Positions 22,977-31,019 of a stretch of 33,068 nt of DNA are shown in pieces. A model generated the notes under the pieces. It saw nothing but the letters and a program-made list of their open reading frames with translations. It was not told the origin of the DNA and ran no database searches. Numbering within the stretch: position 1 is the stretch's first letter; each line of letters begins with the position of its first letter. The DNA lies in assembly GCA_049514575.1 (NCBI GenBank), contig JBEKUX010000034.1, forward strand, positions 1 through 33,068. Reading direction: 5' to 3'. Source of the DNA: BOG-1184 sp049514575 (lineage in GTDB: Bacteria; Fibrobacterota; Chitinivibrionia; Chitinivibrionales; Chitinispirillaceae). Position numbers and translations under genes: made by a program.

Positions 22977-23963
22977 ATGCAGAATGATAATCCTCTGTCC
23001 ACCATGAATTACGAAACAGCAATTAAAAGAGCTGAAATAATCCAGAAGATAAGAGACTTCTTTAAGACACGAAATGTCTTTGAAGTCGAAACACCCATCA
23101 TGTCGCACGGAACTCCGGCGGATTGCCATATCGACGTTTTCTCAACCGACTATCGTCCTGCTGGAGCCCACCAAAACATCGGCGGCGAAACCGTATTCCT
23201 CCGTCCGTCCCCTGAGTTCCACATGAAGCGCCTTCTCGCTTCCGGATATGGCGACATTTTTCAGATCGGTAAGGTGTTCCGCAACGGAGAGCAGGGAAGA
23301 ATTCATAACCCGGAATTCACCATGCTCGAGTGGTACCGGAAAAACCAGAGTATGTTTGATTGCATGGACGAAACCGCAGCGCTCATCATCGCCGTCCTCG
23401 GTAAAAAAAATATCATCAAAAAAAAATATGCGGACATCTTCAAAGAAGCGACTGGCATCGATCCCTTGTATGCAGGCATGGAAGCGGTCATCGACCACTG
23501 TGCCGCACGGGGGAAAACCCACCCTGAGTTCGCCACACTCTCCGACGCGCTGCAGTTCGCCATGGCCGAGTTCGTGGAGCCCGGCCTGCCGCATGATGCG
23601 ATTGTCTTTGTCTATCACTACCCTGCCGATCAGGCCGTGCTTGCCACGCTCGAACCGGGCGACTCGCGCGTAGCGCGTGTTGCGAAACGGTTCGAGGCCT
23701 ATTCCGGCGGCATGGAACTCGTCAACGGGTTCGAGGAGCTTGTTGACTGGAAGGAAAACGAGCGGCGCCAGCAGGAAGAGAACGCGAAACGCGCCGCATG
23801 CGGGAAAGAGCAATGGCCTGTCGACCAGGCGTTCGTCGATGCGCTGAAAAAAGGCCTGCCGCCCTGTTCCGGGGCCGCGCTCGGCCTTGACCGGCTCGTC
23901 ATGCTCGCGCTGAAAAAGCAGTCCCTCGAAGAAGTGCTGCCGTTCACGTGGGGAAAAAGTTGA
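22977..23963 (+). CDS. epmA: EF-P beta-lysylation enzyme (EpmA/GenX/PoxA)
   Basis: EpmA is a class II lysyl-tRNA-synthetase paralogue without the anticodon domain. It attaches (R)-beta-lysine to K34 of EF-P. The 328-residue length matches E. coli EpmA (325). Class II motif 2 is FRNGEQGRIHNPEFTMLEWYR (residues 101-121), with GGMELVNGFEELVD before it in the catalytic core. Motif 3 is GAALGLDRLVMLAL near the C-terminus. No N-terminal OB-fold is present, which excludes LysS. Met10 is an alternative start. The window's own EF-P (2970) has the matching lysine tip. The lysine 2,3-aminomutase EpmB is not in the window. Confidence 0.95.
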   Translation: MQNDNPLSTMNYETAIKRAEIIQKIRDFFKTRNVFEVETPIMSHGTPADCHIDVFSTDYRPAGAHQNIGGETVFLRPSPEFHMKRLLASGYGDIFQIGKVFRNGEQGRIHNPEFTMLEWYRKNQSMFDCMDETAALIIAVLGKKNIIKKKYADIFKEATGIDPLYAGMEAVIDHCAARGKTHPEFATLSDALQFAMAEFVEPGLPHDAIVFVYHYPADQAVLATLEPGDSRVARVAKRFEAYSGGMELVNGFEELVDWKENERRQQEENAKRAACGKEQWPVDQAFVDALKKGLPPCSGAALGLDRLVMLALKKQSLEEVLPFTWGKS

Positions 23964-23990
23964 GCGTCCCGGGGAACAACTTCAAATAAA

Positions 23991-25451
23991 CTACCGCTTC
24001 GACGTTTCTATCCGCAGGCGGCTGTGCCGCCTCCCATATGTCCAATAAATAACAAGACCCACCGCCATCCAGAGGATGAGCCGCAGCCAGGTATCGCCGG
24101 GCAGGAACACCATCTGGAGCAGCGTTATAAGGGCGCCGGCAACCGGGACGAACGGCACCCACGGGGTGCGGAAGATCCGCGGGATCTCAGGATGCCGGTA
24201 CCGCAGAAACAGCACCCCGATGCACACGATGAGAAACGCGAGCAGGGTCCCGATGGAAACAAGCTGTCCAAGAATGTTAAGCGGAAGAAGGCCGGAAAGG
24301 AATATTGCCACTATGCCGGTTAGAATAGTGGGAATGTACGGGGTCTTGAATCGCGGATGGACCCGTGCAAACCCTTTGGGCAGAAGCCCGTCGCGCGCCA
24401 TGCTGAAAAAAATCCGGGGTTGCGCCATGAGCAGGACAAGCACCACCGAGCTCAGTCCCGCAATGGCGCCGATTTTAATAAAAGGCCTGAGCCATGCAAT
24501 CCCGGGTCCTGCCGCATTGACGGCAACGGCGATAGGATCAGGAACGTTTAAATGTGTGTATTTCATGATTCCCGTGAGCACGCCTGCCATCAGGATAAAA
24601 ACCACCGTGCAGATGCCAAGCGAGCCGAGAATGCCGATCGGCATGTCGCGCTGGGGATTGCGCGCCTCCTGCGCAGCAGTGGAGACCGCATCAAAACCGA
24701 TATACGCAAAGAAAATTATGCCGGCCCCGCGCAGCACCCCGCTCCAGCCGAATTCGCCGAACGTACCGGTGTTGGCTGGGAGAAACGGCGACCAGTTGGA
24801 GAGCTTGATAAAAAAGAGCCCGAACCCGATGAAGAGAACAATCACGACAAGCTTTATTGCTACGATAACATTGTTGAATTTTGCCGATTCATGGATGCCG
24901 ATGACAAGGAGCGTGGTCATGAGCGCAACGATGAAGGCCGCCGGCACGTTCAACAGTGCGCCGGTCAAATGCCATCCGCCCCCAACTGTATAGGCAAGCG
25001 GGGCTTTGGCGAACAACGCAGGCACGGCAATGCCAAGGTCCTGCAAAAAACTCACGACATATCCGGACCAGCCGACAGCCACGGTCGAGGCGCCGAACAG
25101 GTATTCGAGCACAAGGTCCCATCCGATGATCCAGGCGACAAATTCACCGAGGGTCGCATACGCGTAGGTATAGGCGCTTCCCGAAATCGGGATCATTGTG
25201 GCAAACTCCGCATAACAGAGCCCGGCAAGAGCGCACCCGATGGCAGAAAAAATAAACGAGAGCACTATTGCCGGTCCGGTGTAGGCGGCCGCGACCTGAC
25301 CGGACAGCACGAAGATGCCGGCGCCGATAATAACGCCGATGCCGAGACTCACGAGGTTCCAGGGGCCGAGAACGCGCTTGAGCTTGTGTTGTCCCTCTTC
25401 AGGCTCCTGCATGATCAGGTGAATCGGCTTGCGGTCAAACAGTTTTTTCAT
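23991..25451 (-). CDS. Amino acid permease, APC superfamily (cationic amino acid transporter-like)
   Basis: This inner-membrane permease of 486 residues has about 12 hydrophobic helices. The first helix region contains LGIGVIIGAGIFVLSG, the unwound substrate-binding GxGIF motif of APC transporters. Helix 6 contains FFAYIGFDAVSTAAQEARNPQRDMPIGIL, a hallmark of the CAT/YfnA branch. The frame continues upstream to 25547, but the ATG at 25451 with AAGGA upstream gives the usual short cytoplasmic N-terminus (KKLFDRKPI). It converges on epmA with a 27-base gap and follows rsmE in the same direction. The substrate cannot be fixed from sequence. Confidence 0.9.
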   Translation of the reverse strand: MKKLFDRKPIHLIMQEPEEGQHKLKRVLGPWNLVSLGIGVIIGAGIFVLSGQVAAAYTGPAIVLSFIFSAIGCALAGLCYAEFATMIPISGSAYTYAYATLGEFVAWIIGWDLVLEYLFGASTVAVGWSGYVVSFLQDLGIAVPALFAKAPLAYTVGGGWHLTGALLNVPAAFIVALMTTLLVIGIHESAKFNNVIVAIKLVVIVLFIGFGLFFIKLSNWSPFLPANTGTFGEFGWSGVLRGAGIIFFAYIGFDAVSTAAQEARNPQRDMPIGILGSLGICTVVFILMAGVLTGIMKYTHLNVPDPIAVAVNAAGPGIAWLRPFIKIGAIAGLSSVVLVLLMAQPRIFFSMARDGLLPKGFARVHPRFKTPYIPTILTGIVAIFLSGLLPLNILGQLVSIGTLLAFLIVCIGVLFLRYRHPEIPRIFRTPWVPFVPVAGALITLLQMVFLPGDTWLRLILWMAVGLVIYWTYGRRHSRLRIETSKR

Positions 25452-25571
25452 GGCCGGATATCCTTGATGATATTTGGCAGTAAAATTATAACCCCGGCTT
25501 GCTGCAGGGTATTTGAAAGACGCCTCTCCTTTTTCTCCCCTCTCCACTATGGAGAATTAGACCCATAGTGT

Positions 25572-26285
25572 TTAAAATAATCTCCCAATCAGCGCGGGAA
25601 CAGCATGTTCCACCCTTAAAATCCTGTTACCGAGTGAGACCGGCTCGAAGCCGAGCTTTTGAAAAAGTCCGATCTCATAGGGAATGAACCCGCCATCAGG
25701 GCCCACGGCAAGCGTGACCGGCCTGTCCGTATGATAAGGACAGATATTTTTTGCTTCCGGATGGGCGACAAGCGGGAGCGTGCCTTTAATAAACTCCGGT
25801 ACCTCGTCTTCCACGAACGGTTTGAACCGTTTCCGCAGTTCGATGCACGGCAGCATGGTGTCGCACGCCTGTTCAAGTCCCAACAACATGTGCCCGCGCA
25901 GCGTATCCTCGGACAGGACCGGGCTTTCCCAGTAGCTTTTTTCCACCCGGAAGCTCTGGATGATGAATATTTTTTTTACGCCCATGGCCGTGATCGCCTC
26001 AATGCACCGCTTGAGCGCCTTGGGCCGCGGCAGCGCCAAGATCAGCGTGATCGGCAGAGGTTGGGGCGGCGGTGCATCGAGCGTTACCGTCACATCCATT
26101 GACTTGCCAGAAACAGCCACGACCGTTCCCTTGCCCATTTTCCCGTTGAGGAGCCCAACGCGCAGGGTATCGCCGGGAGCAGCTTTACATATTGACAAGG
26201 CGTGCTCCTTCCTCCGCCCGGTCAACCGGACTATGGCGCGCTCTGTATCAATGAAATCGGATTCGAAGAGGAGGATGATGTTCAT
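25572..26285 (-). CDS. rsmE: 16S rRNA m3U1498 methyltransferase
   Basis: RsmE methylates N3 of U1498 in helix 44 of 16S rRNA using SAM. The 237-residue protein has the N-terminal PUA-like RNA-binding part (about 1-70) and a SPOUT methyltransferase domain. The knot signatures are LAVGPDGGFIPYEIGLF and SLGNRILRVEHAVPALI. ATG 26285 is preferred over the TTG at 26300, although no clear ribosome site precedes it. It lies 39 bases downstream of the nuclease gene on the same strand, so co-transcription is likely. Confidence 0.94.
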   Translation of the reverse strand: MNIILLFESDFIDTERAIVRLTGRRKEHALSICKAAPGDTLRVGLLNGKMGKGTVVAVSGKSMDVTVTLDAPPPQPLPITLILALPRPKALKRCIEAITAMGVKKIFIIQSFRVEKSYWESPVLSEDTLRGHMLLGLEQACDTMLPCIELRKRFKPFVEDEVPEFIKGTLPLVAHPEAKNICPYHTDRPVTLAVGPDGGFIPYEIGLFQKLGFEPVSLGNRILRVEHAVPALIGRLF

Positions 26286-26324
26286 GGCATTACTAATCAA
26301 CGGCGTTGTCGTTTACGGTTCCGG

Positions 26325-27266
26325 TCAGCAAATAAATGGTATCTGTCCTTCTTCGGGTATGGGCGAAAACTGCCTCGTTTCAGGAAAACAGAGCTCCTGA
26401 TACCTGCACTGTCGGCAGGATGACGGCGAAGGGTTCATGGGAAACGAATCCATGGGAAGCGGCGCGTTCTCTTCCGCATTGCTGCAAAAAGCAAGCATCG
26501 CCTGTGTCTGGCTGCGGATCGTTGCGATGAAGGCCTGAAAACCGTCGCTGTCGAGCCGGAGTTCGAGCTCGTCGTATGCAGGATAAAGGTAGACGATCTT
26601 TGGAAAAATCCGGTCCCAGGAAACGCCGAAATTATTTGCTGCGGCAGCCGCATAGCCTTTGAGCTGCGCGCTGTGCTTTGCCTCGTCTTTCAGGCCGGTC
26701 TTCCAGTCCAGTATATGGACGTCGCTCTCCACCGGCATGAGGAAATCCATTTTGCAGTAGGCCTTCATGCCGTCGAGCCTCGTCTCCCCGTAGCCCGCGG
26801 GCTCGATCATCCAGTTCTCCTTGCCCCGCAGCGCCGTCATGATGATCCAGCTGTACGAGGGAGAGCCGATGAAATTTTTAAGACATGCATCTATCTTCGC
26901 ATACACCTTCTCCATGTCGATGGACTGCTGCTGCCCGTAATAGGTCTCGATAAACGTTTTTTTTGAGCAATAACCCATAGCCTTCTGCCGGCCGTAAAGA
27001 AAAAACCGCTCCTCGTCGATGTCGGTGTCGCTCTTCTGCAGCCTGACGAGGAACGCCTCGATAACGTCGTGGACGATGGAGCCGATTTCGAGGGGCACCG
27101 ACGTCAGGTCGCGGAGCTTCGCCATTTTGTAATGCGGCACGCCGGGCACGTGCTTCGAATAGTAGGTGTAAAAATACTGCCGTTTGCACTTGTCAAACAC
27201 TTCGTACCGCGAGATCGACCATCCGAGCACGGCCGTGTAGGGATAGGTTGCATAGGCAAACGGCAT
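26325..27266 (-). CDS. PD-(D/E)XK nuclease of the RecB/AddB type with probable 4Fe-4S cluster
   Basis: The 313-residue protein begins with the family entry motif ISRYEVFDKCKRQYFYTYY. It contains IGSIVHDVIEAFL and the catalytic core MDFLMPVESDVHILDWKTG (Asp then DxK), with SAQLKGYAAA as the downstream motif IV-like helix. One Cys near the N-terminus (FDKCKR) and three near the C-terminus (CRQCRYQELC) match the four-Cys Fe-S 'iron staple' of AddB, Cas4 and related exonucleases. No helicase, addA, or CRISPR genes are adjacent. ATG 27266 has CAGGAG seven bases upstream, so I prefer it to ATG 27293. A DNA-end processing role is inferred; the partner is unknown. Confidence 0.87.
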   Translation of the reverse strand: MPFAYATYPYTAVLGWSISRYEVFDKCKRQYFYTYYSKHVPGVPHYKMAKLRDLTSVPLEIGSIVHDVIEAFLVRLQKSDTDIDEERFFLYGRQKAMGYCSKKTFIETYYGQQQSIDMEKVYAKIDACLKNFIGSPSYSWIIMTALRGKENWMIEPAGYGETRLDGMKAYCKMDFLMPVESDVHILDWKTGLKDEAKHSAQLKGYAAAAANNFGVSWDRIFPKIVYLYPAYDELELRLDSDGFQAFIATIRSQTQAMLAFCSNAEENAPLPMDSFPMNPSPSSCRQCRYQELCFPETRQFSPIPEEGQIPFIC

Positions 27267-27296
27267 TGAGCGCTCCTGATTAATGGAATCCATCGG

Positions 27297-28616
27297 TCAA
27301 TTCTTCATCAGCGCGGGCTGGCCCGTGGCCTCGACCACATCCCGCCACAGGGGACTTTCCGGGTCGATCCGGTTGCGCCGCGATACCGTGAGGCGCATCG
27401 GTACGTGGACGAATCGGTCGTTCAGCAGGCTCACGATCATGGCGGTCTTGCCTGCCATGGCCGCGTGCACCGCGTTCGCGCCGAGCCGGGTACAGTACAC
27501 CGCATCACCGGGGTTTGCCGGCACGCTCCGGATTAGGTAACTCGGATCCATGTATTTCAGGTTGATCTCCATATCTTCCCGTTTGAAAAAATCAGCGATC
27601 GAATCGCGCAGAAAGATGCCGATGTCGCCGAGCTTTTTATTCCCTGAGGCATCACGTTCGTCCATCGTCGCGGACAAGAGATCCTGACCTGCGCCCTCTG
27701 CCACCACGATGACCGCGTGCTGGCGCCGTTCAAGCCGCCTTTTGAGTTCCGCAAGCAGACCGCGTTCGCCGTCCAGGTCGAAGGGCACTTCCGGAACCAG
27801 CACGTAGTTGACGTCGCTGGTGCCGAGCGCCGTGTACGCGGCGATAAATCCCGAGTCCCTGCCCATCAGTTTGACTATGGCAATCCCGTTGACCGCGTCG
27901 TGCGCTTCAACGTGGGCGCCCGTGACCGCCTCAACCGCCACTGCCATCGCGGTCTCGAAACCGAACGACCGCTGGATGAAACAGAGGTCGTTGTCGATCG
28001 TCTTCGGCACGCCGACCACGGCGGTGGTGAGCCCGCGGCGCCCGACCTCGGCAGCAATGCTGAGCGCTCCCTTTTGTGAACCATCGCCGCCGATGACAAA
28101 CAGGATCGAGAGGTTCGTCCGTTCGATGGAGTCCACTACTTCCGCCATCCGCTCACCGCCGCCCCGCGACGAACCGAGTATGGTGCCGCCCTGGCTGTGG
28201 ATCTCGGCGACCCTGTCCGGAACAAGTTCGACCACCGGCAGCCGGTATTGGGGGATCAATCCCCGGAAGCCGAATTTGAAACCCGATATACGCCGGACGC
28301 CGTAGTTGTACCACAGCGTCATCACGATCGCCCTGATGACATCGTTCGATCCGGGGCAAAGCCCGCCGCACGTGACGATCCCGGCGTGCACTTTTGAGGG
28401 ATCAAAGTAAATTTTCTCCCTCGGCCCGGCTTTTTCGAGAAAACCCCTTTCCTTGAGGGAAGTTTCCGCTCCGGGCAGCACATTCAGATCATACAAGATC
28501 CGTTCGTCGTCGCTTGAATAATTGGCCATCAGGTCGTCCGCAATCCGCGAAAGGTCAAGCGGCGACGGGATGGCCGCAGGCCCGAGGGTCTGAATGGTGA
28601 AGTCGTAGTTTTCCAT
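27297..28616 (-). CDS. ATP-dependent 6-phosphofructokinase (plant/spirochaete-like long clade)
   Basis: This enzyme phosphorylates fructose-6-phosphate in glycolysis. The 439-residue chain carries an N-terminal extension, then GIVTCGGLCPGSNDVIRAIV, GGTILGSSRGG, VIGGDGSQKGA (176-180) and VPKTIDND (204-210). The second Gly of GGDG, rather than GGDD, indicates ATP rather than pyrophosphate as donor; PKTIDND is shared by both plant-like types. ATG 28616 with AAAGGTAA upstream is the chosen start. It lies 30 bases upstream of the nuclease gene and diverges from the ferredoxin operon. This clade is usually not allosterically regulated like E. coli PfkA, a family inference. Confidence 0.9.
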   Translation of the reverse strand: MENYDFTIQTLGPAAIPSPLDLSRIADDLMANYSSDDERILYDLNVLPGAETSLKERGFLEKAGPREKIYFDPSKVHAGIVTCGGLCPGSNDVIRAIVMTLWYNYGVRRISGFKFGFRGLIPQYRLPVVELVPDRVAEIHSQGGTILGSSRGGGERMAEVVDSIERTNLSILFVIGGDGSQKGALSIAAEVGRRGLTTAVVGVPKTIDNDLCFIQRSFGFETAMAVAVEAVTGAHVEAHDAVNGIAIVKLMGRDSGFIAAYTALGTSDVNYVLVPEVPFDLDGERGLLAELKRRLERRQHAVIVVAEGAGQDLLSATMDERDASGNKKLGDIGIFLRDSIADFFKREDMEINLKYMDPSYLIRSVPANPGDAVYCTRLGANAVHAAMAGKTAMIVSLLNDRFVHVPMRLTVSRRNRIDPESPLWRDVVEATGQPALMKN

Positions 28617-28812
28617 AACGAGGTTACCTTTTAGCAGCAGACGGGAACCGGTCAACGCCGGCCAATCTCACCACAATATACAGCGATCAATGGAAAATTG
28701 CAAATCAAACCACTGCTCCTCATCTCACGGAGTCGCTTCGACTTGCCTTTGCATGCACACGGATACGATTTTGCCTTCCGGGCATTTTAAAATTCTTCAA
28801 GGGCTCCTTACC

Positions 28813-29019
28813 ATGTTCGTCATTAACCAGCAGGTGTGCACCTTTTGCGGCGGCTGCGCCGCCGTGTGCCCGTTTTCCGCCATTATTATTCACGACAGCG
28901 AAAGCCGCATCATTGAGGCGTGTACCGACTGCGGAACGTGCGCCGCGTTTTGCCCGGTTGCCGCCATCGGCCCTTCGGACGGCGCATCCGGACGGCGCAT
29001 CCGGGAGGTGCGCCAGTGA
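28813..29019 (+). CDS. Small 2[4Fe-4S] ferredoxin
   Basis: The 68-residue protein has two complete cluster motifs, CTFCGGCAAVCP and CTDCGTCAAFCP, the pattern of clostridial-type bacterial ferredoxins. It is a soluble low-potential electron carrier. The frame extends upstream to 28690, but the ATG at 28813 begins right before the first cluster and has AAGGG upstream. The stop overlaps the GTG start of the reductase gene by four bases (GTGA at 29016-29019). That coupling suggests it delivers electrons to that reductase. Confidence 0.9.
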   Translation: MFVINQQVCTFCGGCAAVCPFSAIIIHDSESRIIEACTDCGTCAAFCPVAAIGPSDGASGRRIREVRQ

Positions 29020-30194
29020 AGTACGATGCCGTGATCGCGGGCGCGAGCGTCGCTGGCCTTTCGACGGCAGCGCACCTGGCAAACGCGGGCTGGCGCGTTA
29101 TGATCGTCGACCGCAGGCACGCCATCGGCGTGCCGGTGCGGTGCGGTGAAGCGACCGGCAACCGCGCCGAACTCTCACGTTTTATGGCAATCGACGAAAC
29201 GTGGATCGCCTGCGATATCACCGGGTTTGTTGCGCATGTTAATGATTTACCGGGCTTCACCGTTCCGGTCCCTGACGGCGGCGTCATGCTTCACCGCGAC
29301 CGTTTCGAACAATTCATTGCGTACGAGGCACGGAAAAAAGGCGTGCGTATACTCCTCGACACCCCGATGACCGGCCTTGTCCGCGAAGGCGGCCGCTGGA
29401 CGGGCGTGGCACTTGAGAACGGCGAGCGTGTCGAGGCCTCGTATATCGTGGGCGCCGACGGCGTTGAGAGTTACATCGGCAGATGGTCCGGCATCACCGG
29501 ACCGCTTCATTTGAATGATGTCGCCTGTACTGTACAGTACAGGTTTCAAAGCGATTTCTGCAACGACGGCTTCCTGCATTTTTTCGTCGGAAAGAACATA
29601 CTGCCTCACGGCTATATCTGGGTGTTTCCGAAAGGGCACGGCATGATAACCGTGGGCGGCGGCAGGTACCATACTTCGCCCGGACAGCCTTCGGTACAGT
29701 GTTTCGTCGACCGCTTCGTGAAAGAGCGGTGCGGCAGGGAACCGCCGCGCGATACACTGGTTTCCGGCGCCATTCCCGTGACGCCGGCGCCGCGCAAGCT
29801 TACAAAAGATAATATCGTGCTGGTCGGCGACGCGGCGCGGCAGGCCAATCCCCTGACCGCCGGCGGCATTATGAACGCGCTCGAGGCGGCCGAATCAGCG
29901 GCCCGCAGCCTCATTGCCGCGCGCGCGGCCGGCACGGCGCGCGTGAACGGCGCCTATTCGGCAGGATGGCGGCGGAACCAGCGCCGTCAGCACAAGCTGT
30001 TCATGCTCCTGCGCGAGATCTGGTTTTCAACGCCGGAACAGAAGCTGCTCCCGCTCCTGCGGACCGGCTTTTCGCTGGCAAACGGCACGATCGACCGTTC
30101 AAAACCGTTCAGGCTGCCTTTTTTTACCTTGGCCAGGTTCCTGTTCCATGTTGCGCCATTGACAATAAAACATATCCGGATACTGTTCAAATGA
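29016..30194 (+). CDS. Geranylgeranyl reductase-family FAD oxidoreductase
   Basis: This family saturates double bonds of isoprenoid chains (membrane lipids, menaquinone tails, chlorophyll precursors). The 392-residue protein starts with the FAD-binding motif YDAVIAGASVAGLSTAAHLANAG and has PVRCGEATGN near residue 45. The mid-protein motif is HGYIWVFPKG and the second FAD motif is NIVLVGDAARQANPLTAGGIMNAL. The GTG start at 29016 is fixed by the four-base overlap with the ferredoxin stop and by GGGAGG seven bases ahead. Archaeal relatives use ferredoxin as reductant, in line with this neighbour. The substrate is unknown; menaquinone tails are plausible. A perfect 20-base palindrome lies inside the gene at 29524-29543. 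Confidence 0.9.
   Translation: MKYDAVIAGASVAGLSTAAHLANAGWRVMIVDRRHAIGVPVRCGEATGNRAELSRFMAIDETWIACDITGFVAHVNDLPGFTVPVPDGGVMLHRDRFEQFIAYEARKKGVRILLDTPMTGLVREGGRWTGVALENGERVEASYIVGADGVESYIGRWSGITGPLHLNDVACTVQYRFQSDFCNDGFLHFFVGKNILPHGYIWVFPKGHGMITVGGGRYHTSPGQPSVQCFVDRFVKERCGREPPRDTLVSGAIPVTPAPRKLTKDNIVLVGDAARQANPLTAGGIMNALEAAESAARSLIAARAAGTARVNGAYSAGWRRNQRRQHKLFMLLREIWFSTPEQKLLPLLRTGFSLANGTIDRSKPFRLPFFTLARFLFHVAPLTIKHIRILFK
29524..29543. repeat. Perfect 20-base palindrome inside the geranylgeranyl reductase gene
   Basis: The sequence CCTGTACTGTACAGTACAGG is fully self-complementary and encodes part of DVACTVQYRF. It has the CTGT...ACAG form of some repressor sites, though its spacing (10 bases between) differs from the E. 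coli LexA box (8 bases). It may be chance or a protein-binding site. Confidence 0.6.
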
Positions 30195-30988
30195 ACCTGC
30201 ACCCGCTGCATCTGCCGAAGGTATTCCTTGTTCTGCTGCCCGTCATGCTGGAGACCATCGTTTCATGCGGCGGTCCGGACACGGCGCCACCCGCCATTGT
30301 CCCGAGAGTCGTTGCGATCATTCCCCACGATTCCTCGGTTTTCACCCAGGGGTTCCTGTACGACGGCGGCCGGCTGTATGAGAGCGGCGGTTTGTACGGG
30401 AAATCGTGCATACGCGTGCTCGACGCGCGGAGCGGCGTTCTGATTAAAAACACGCAACTTGACAAAAGGTTTTTCGGCGAAGGCTGCGCGAAAATGGGCG
30501 ACCTTCTTGTCCAGATCACCTGGCACGAGCAGACGGCGCTTACCTGGTCGGCGGCAGACCTGACGCCCGGGTCCTCGCTTATTTACAGCGGCGAAGGATG
30601 GGGCCTGACCAGCAGCGACGGGCTCTTTTACATGAGCAACGGCTCGGACACCATTTACGTACGCAATAAAAGCTTCACGATTCTCCGCACCATCCCGGTC
30701 AGGTCGCAGGGACGGCCGGTAAAAAACCTCAACGAACTCGAATACGTCAAGGGGAATATCTACGCCAATGTCTGGTACGCAAATTCGATCCTTGAGATCA
30801 ATCCCCGCAACGGCCGCGTCCTGCGCAGCATCGACTGCAGCTCGCTGGTACGGCAGGAACAGCCGGGTTCTCCGGACTGCGTGCTCAACGGCATCGCGTA
30901 TGACCGGGAGACCGGCCGCCTGTATGTGACCGGGAAGAAATGGAAAAACATATTCGTCGTGGAACTGCCCGGCGCAGGTACCCGGTGA
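30191..30988 (+). CDS. Glutaminyl-peptide cyclotransferase-like lipoprotein
   Basis: Glutaminyl cyclases turn N-terminal Gln into pyroglutamate. This 265-residue protein matches the plant/bacterial beta-propeller type: IPHDSSVFTQGFLYDGGRLYESGGLYGKS at the start, NELEYVKGNIYANVWYANSILEI in the middle and VLNGIAYDRETGRLYVTGKKWKNIF at the end. A hydrophobic N-terminus ends in the lipobox IVSC (Cys26), so it is probably lipid-anchored in the periplasm or outer membrane. Its ATG overlaps the reductase stop (ATGA at 30191-30194), which fixes the start. Pyroglutamate N-termini are common on secreted proteins of Bacteroidota-type organisms, in line with the sorting-domain protein at 5307. Confidence 0.9.
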   Translation: MNLHPLHLPKVFLVLLPVMLETIVSCGGPDTAPPAIVPRVVAIIPHDSSVFTQGFLYDGGRLYESGGLYGKSCIRVLDARSGVLIKNTQLDKRFFGEGCAKMGDLLVQITWHEQTALTWSAADLTPGSSLIYSGEGWGLTSSDGLFYMSNGSDTIYVRNKSFTILRTIPVRSQGRPVKNLNELEYVKGNIYANVWYANSILEINPRNGRVLRSIDCSSLVRQEQPGSPDCVLNGIAYDRETGRLYVTGKKWKNIFVVELPGAGTR

Positions 30989-31019
30989 CATCCCGTGCCG
31001 ATGCCGGTTCAGCGCGCCC

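Noticed and set aside
24552..25568. Long open frame of 338 codons opposite the amino acid permease
   Set aside because: Highly charged, low-complexity translation antisense to a clear transmembrane protein; a GC-skew shadow.
26325..27266. Cas4 of a CRISPR system
   Set aside because: No CRISPR repeats or other cas genes are present, and the protein is longer than typical Cas4; RecB/AddB-like is the safer call.
27297..28616. Pyrophosphate-dependent phosphofructokinase
   Set aside because: The donor-site motif is GGDG rather than GGDD, which indicates ATP.
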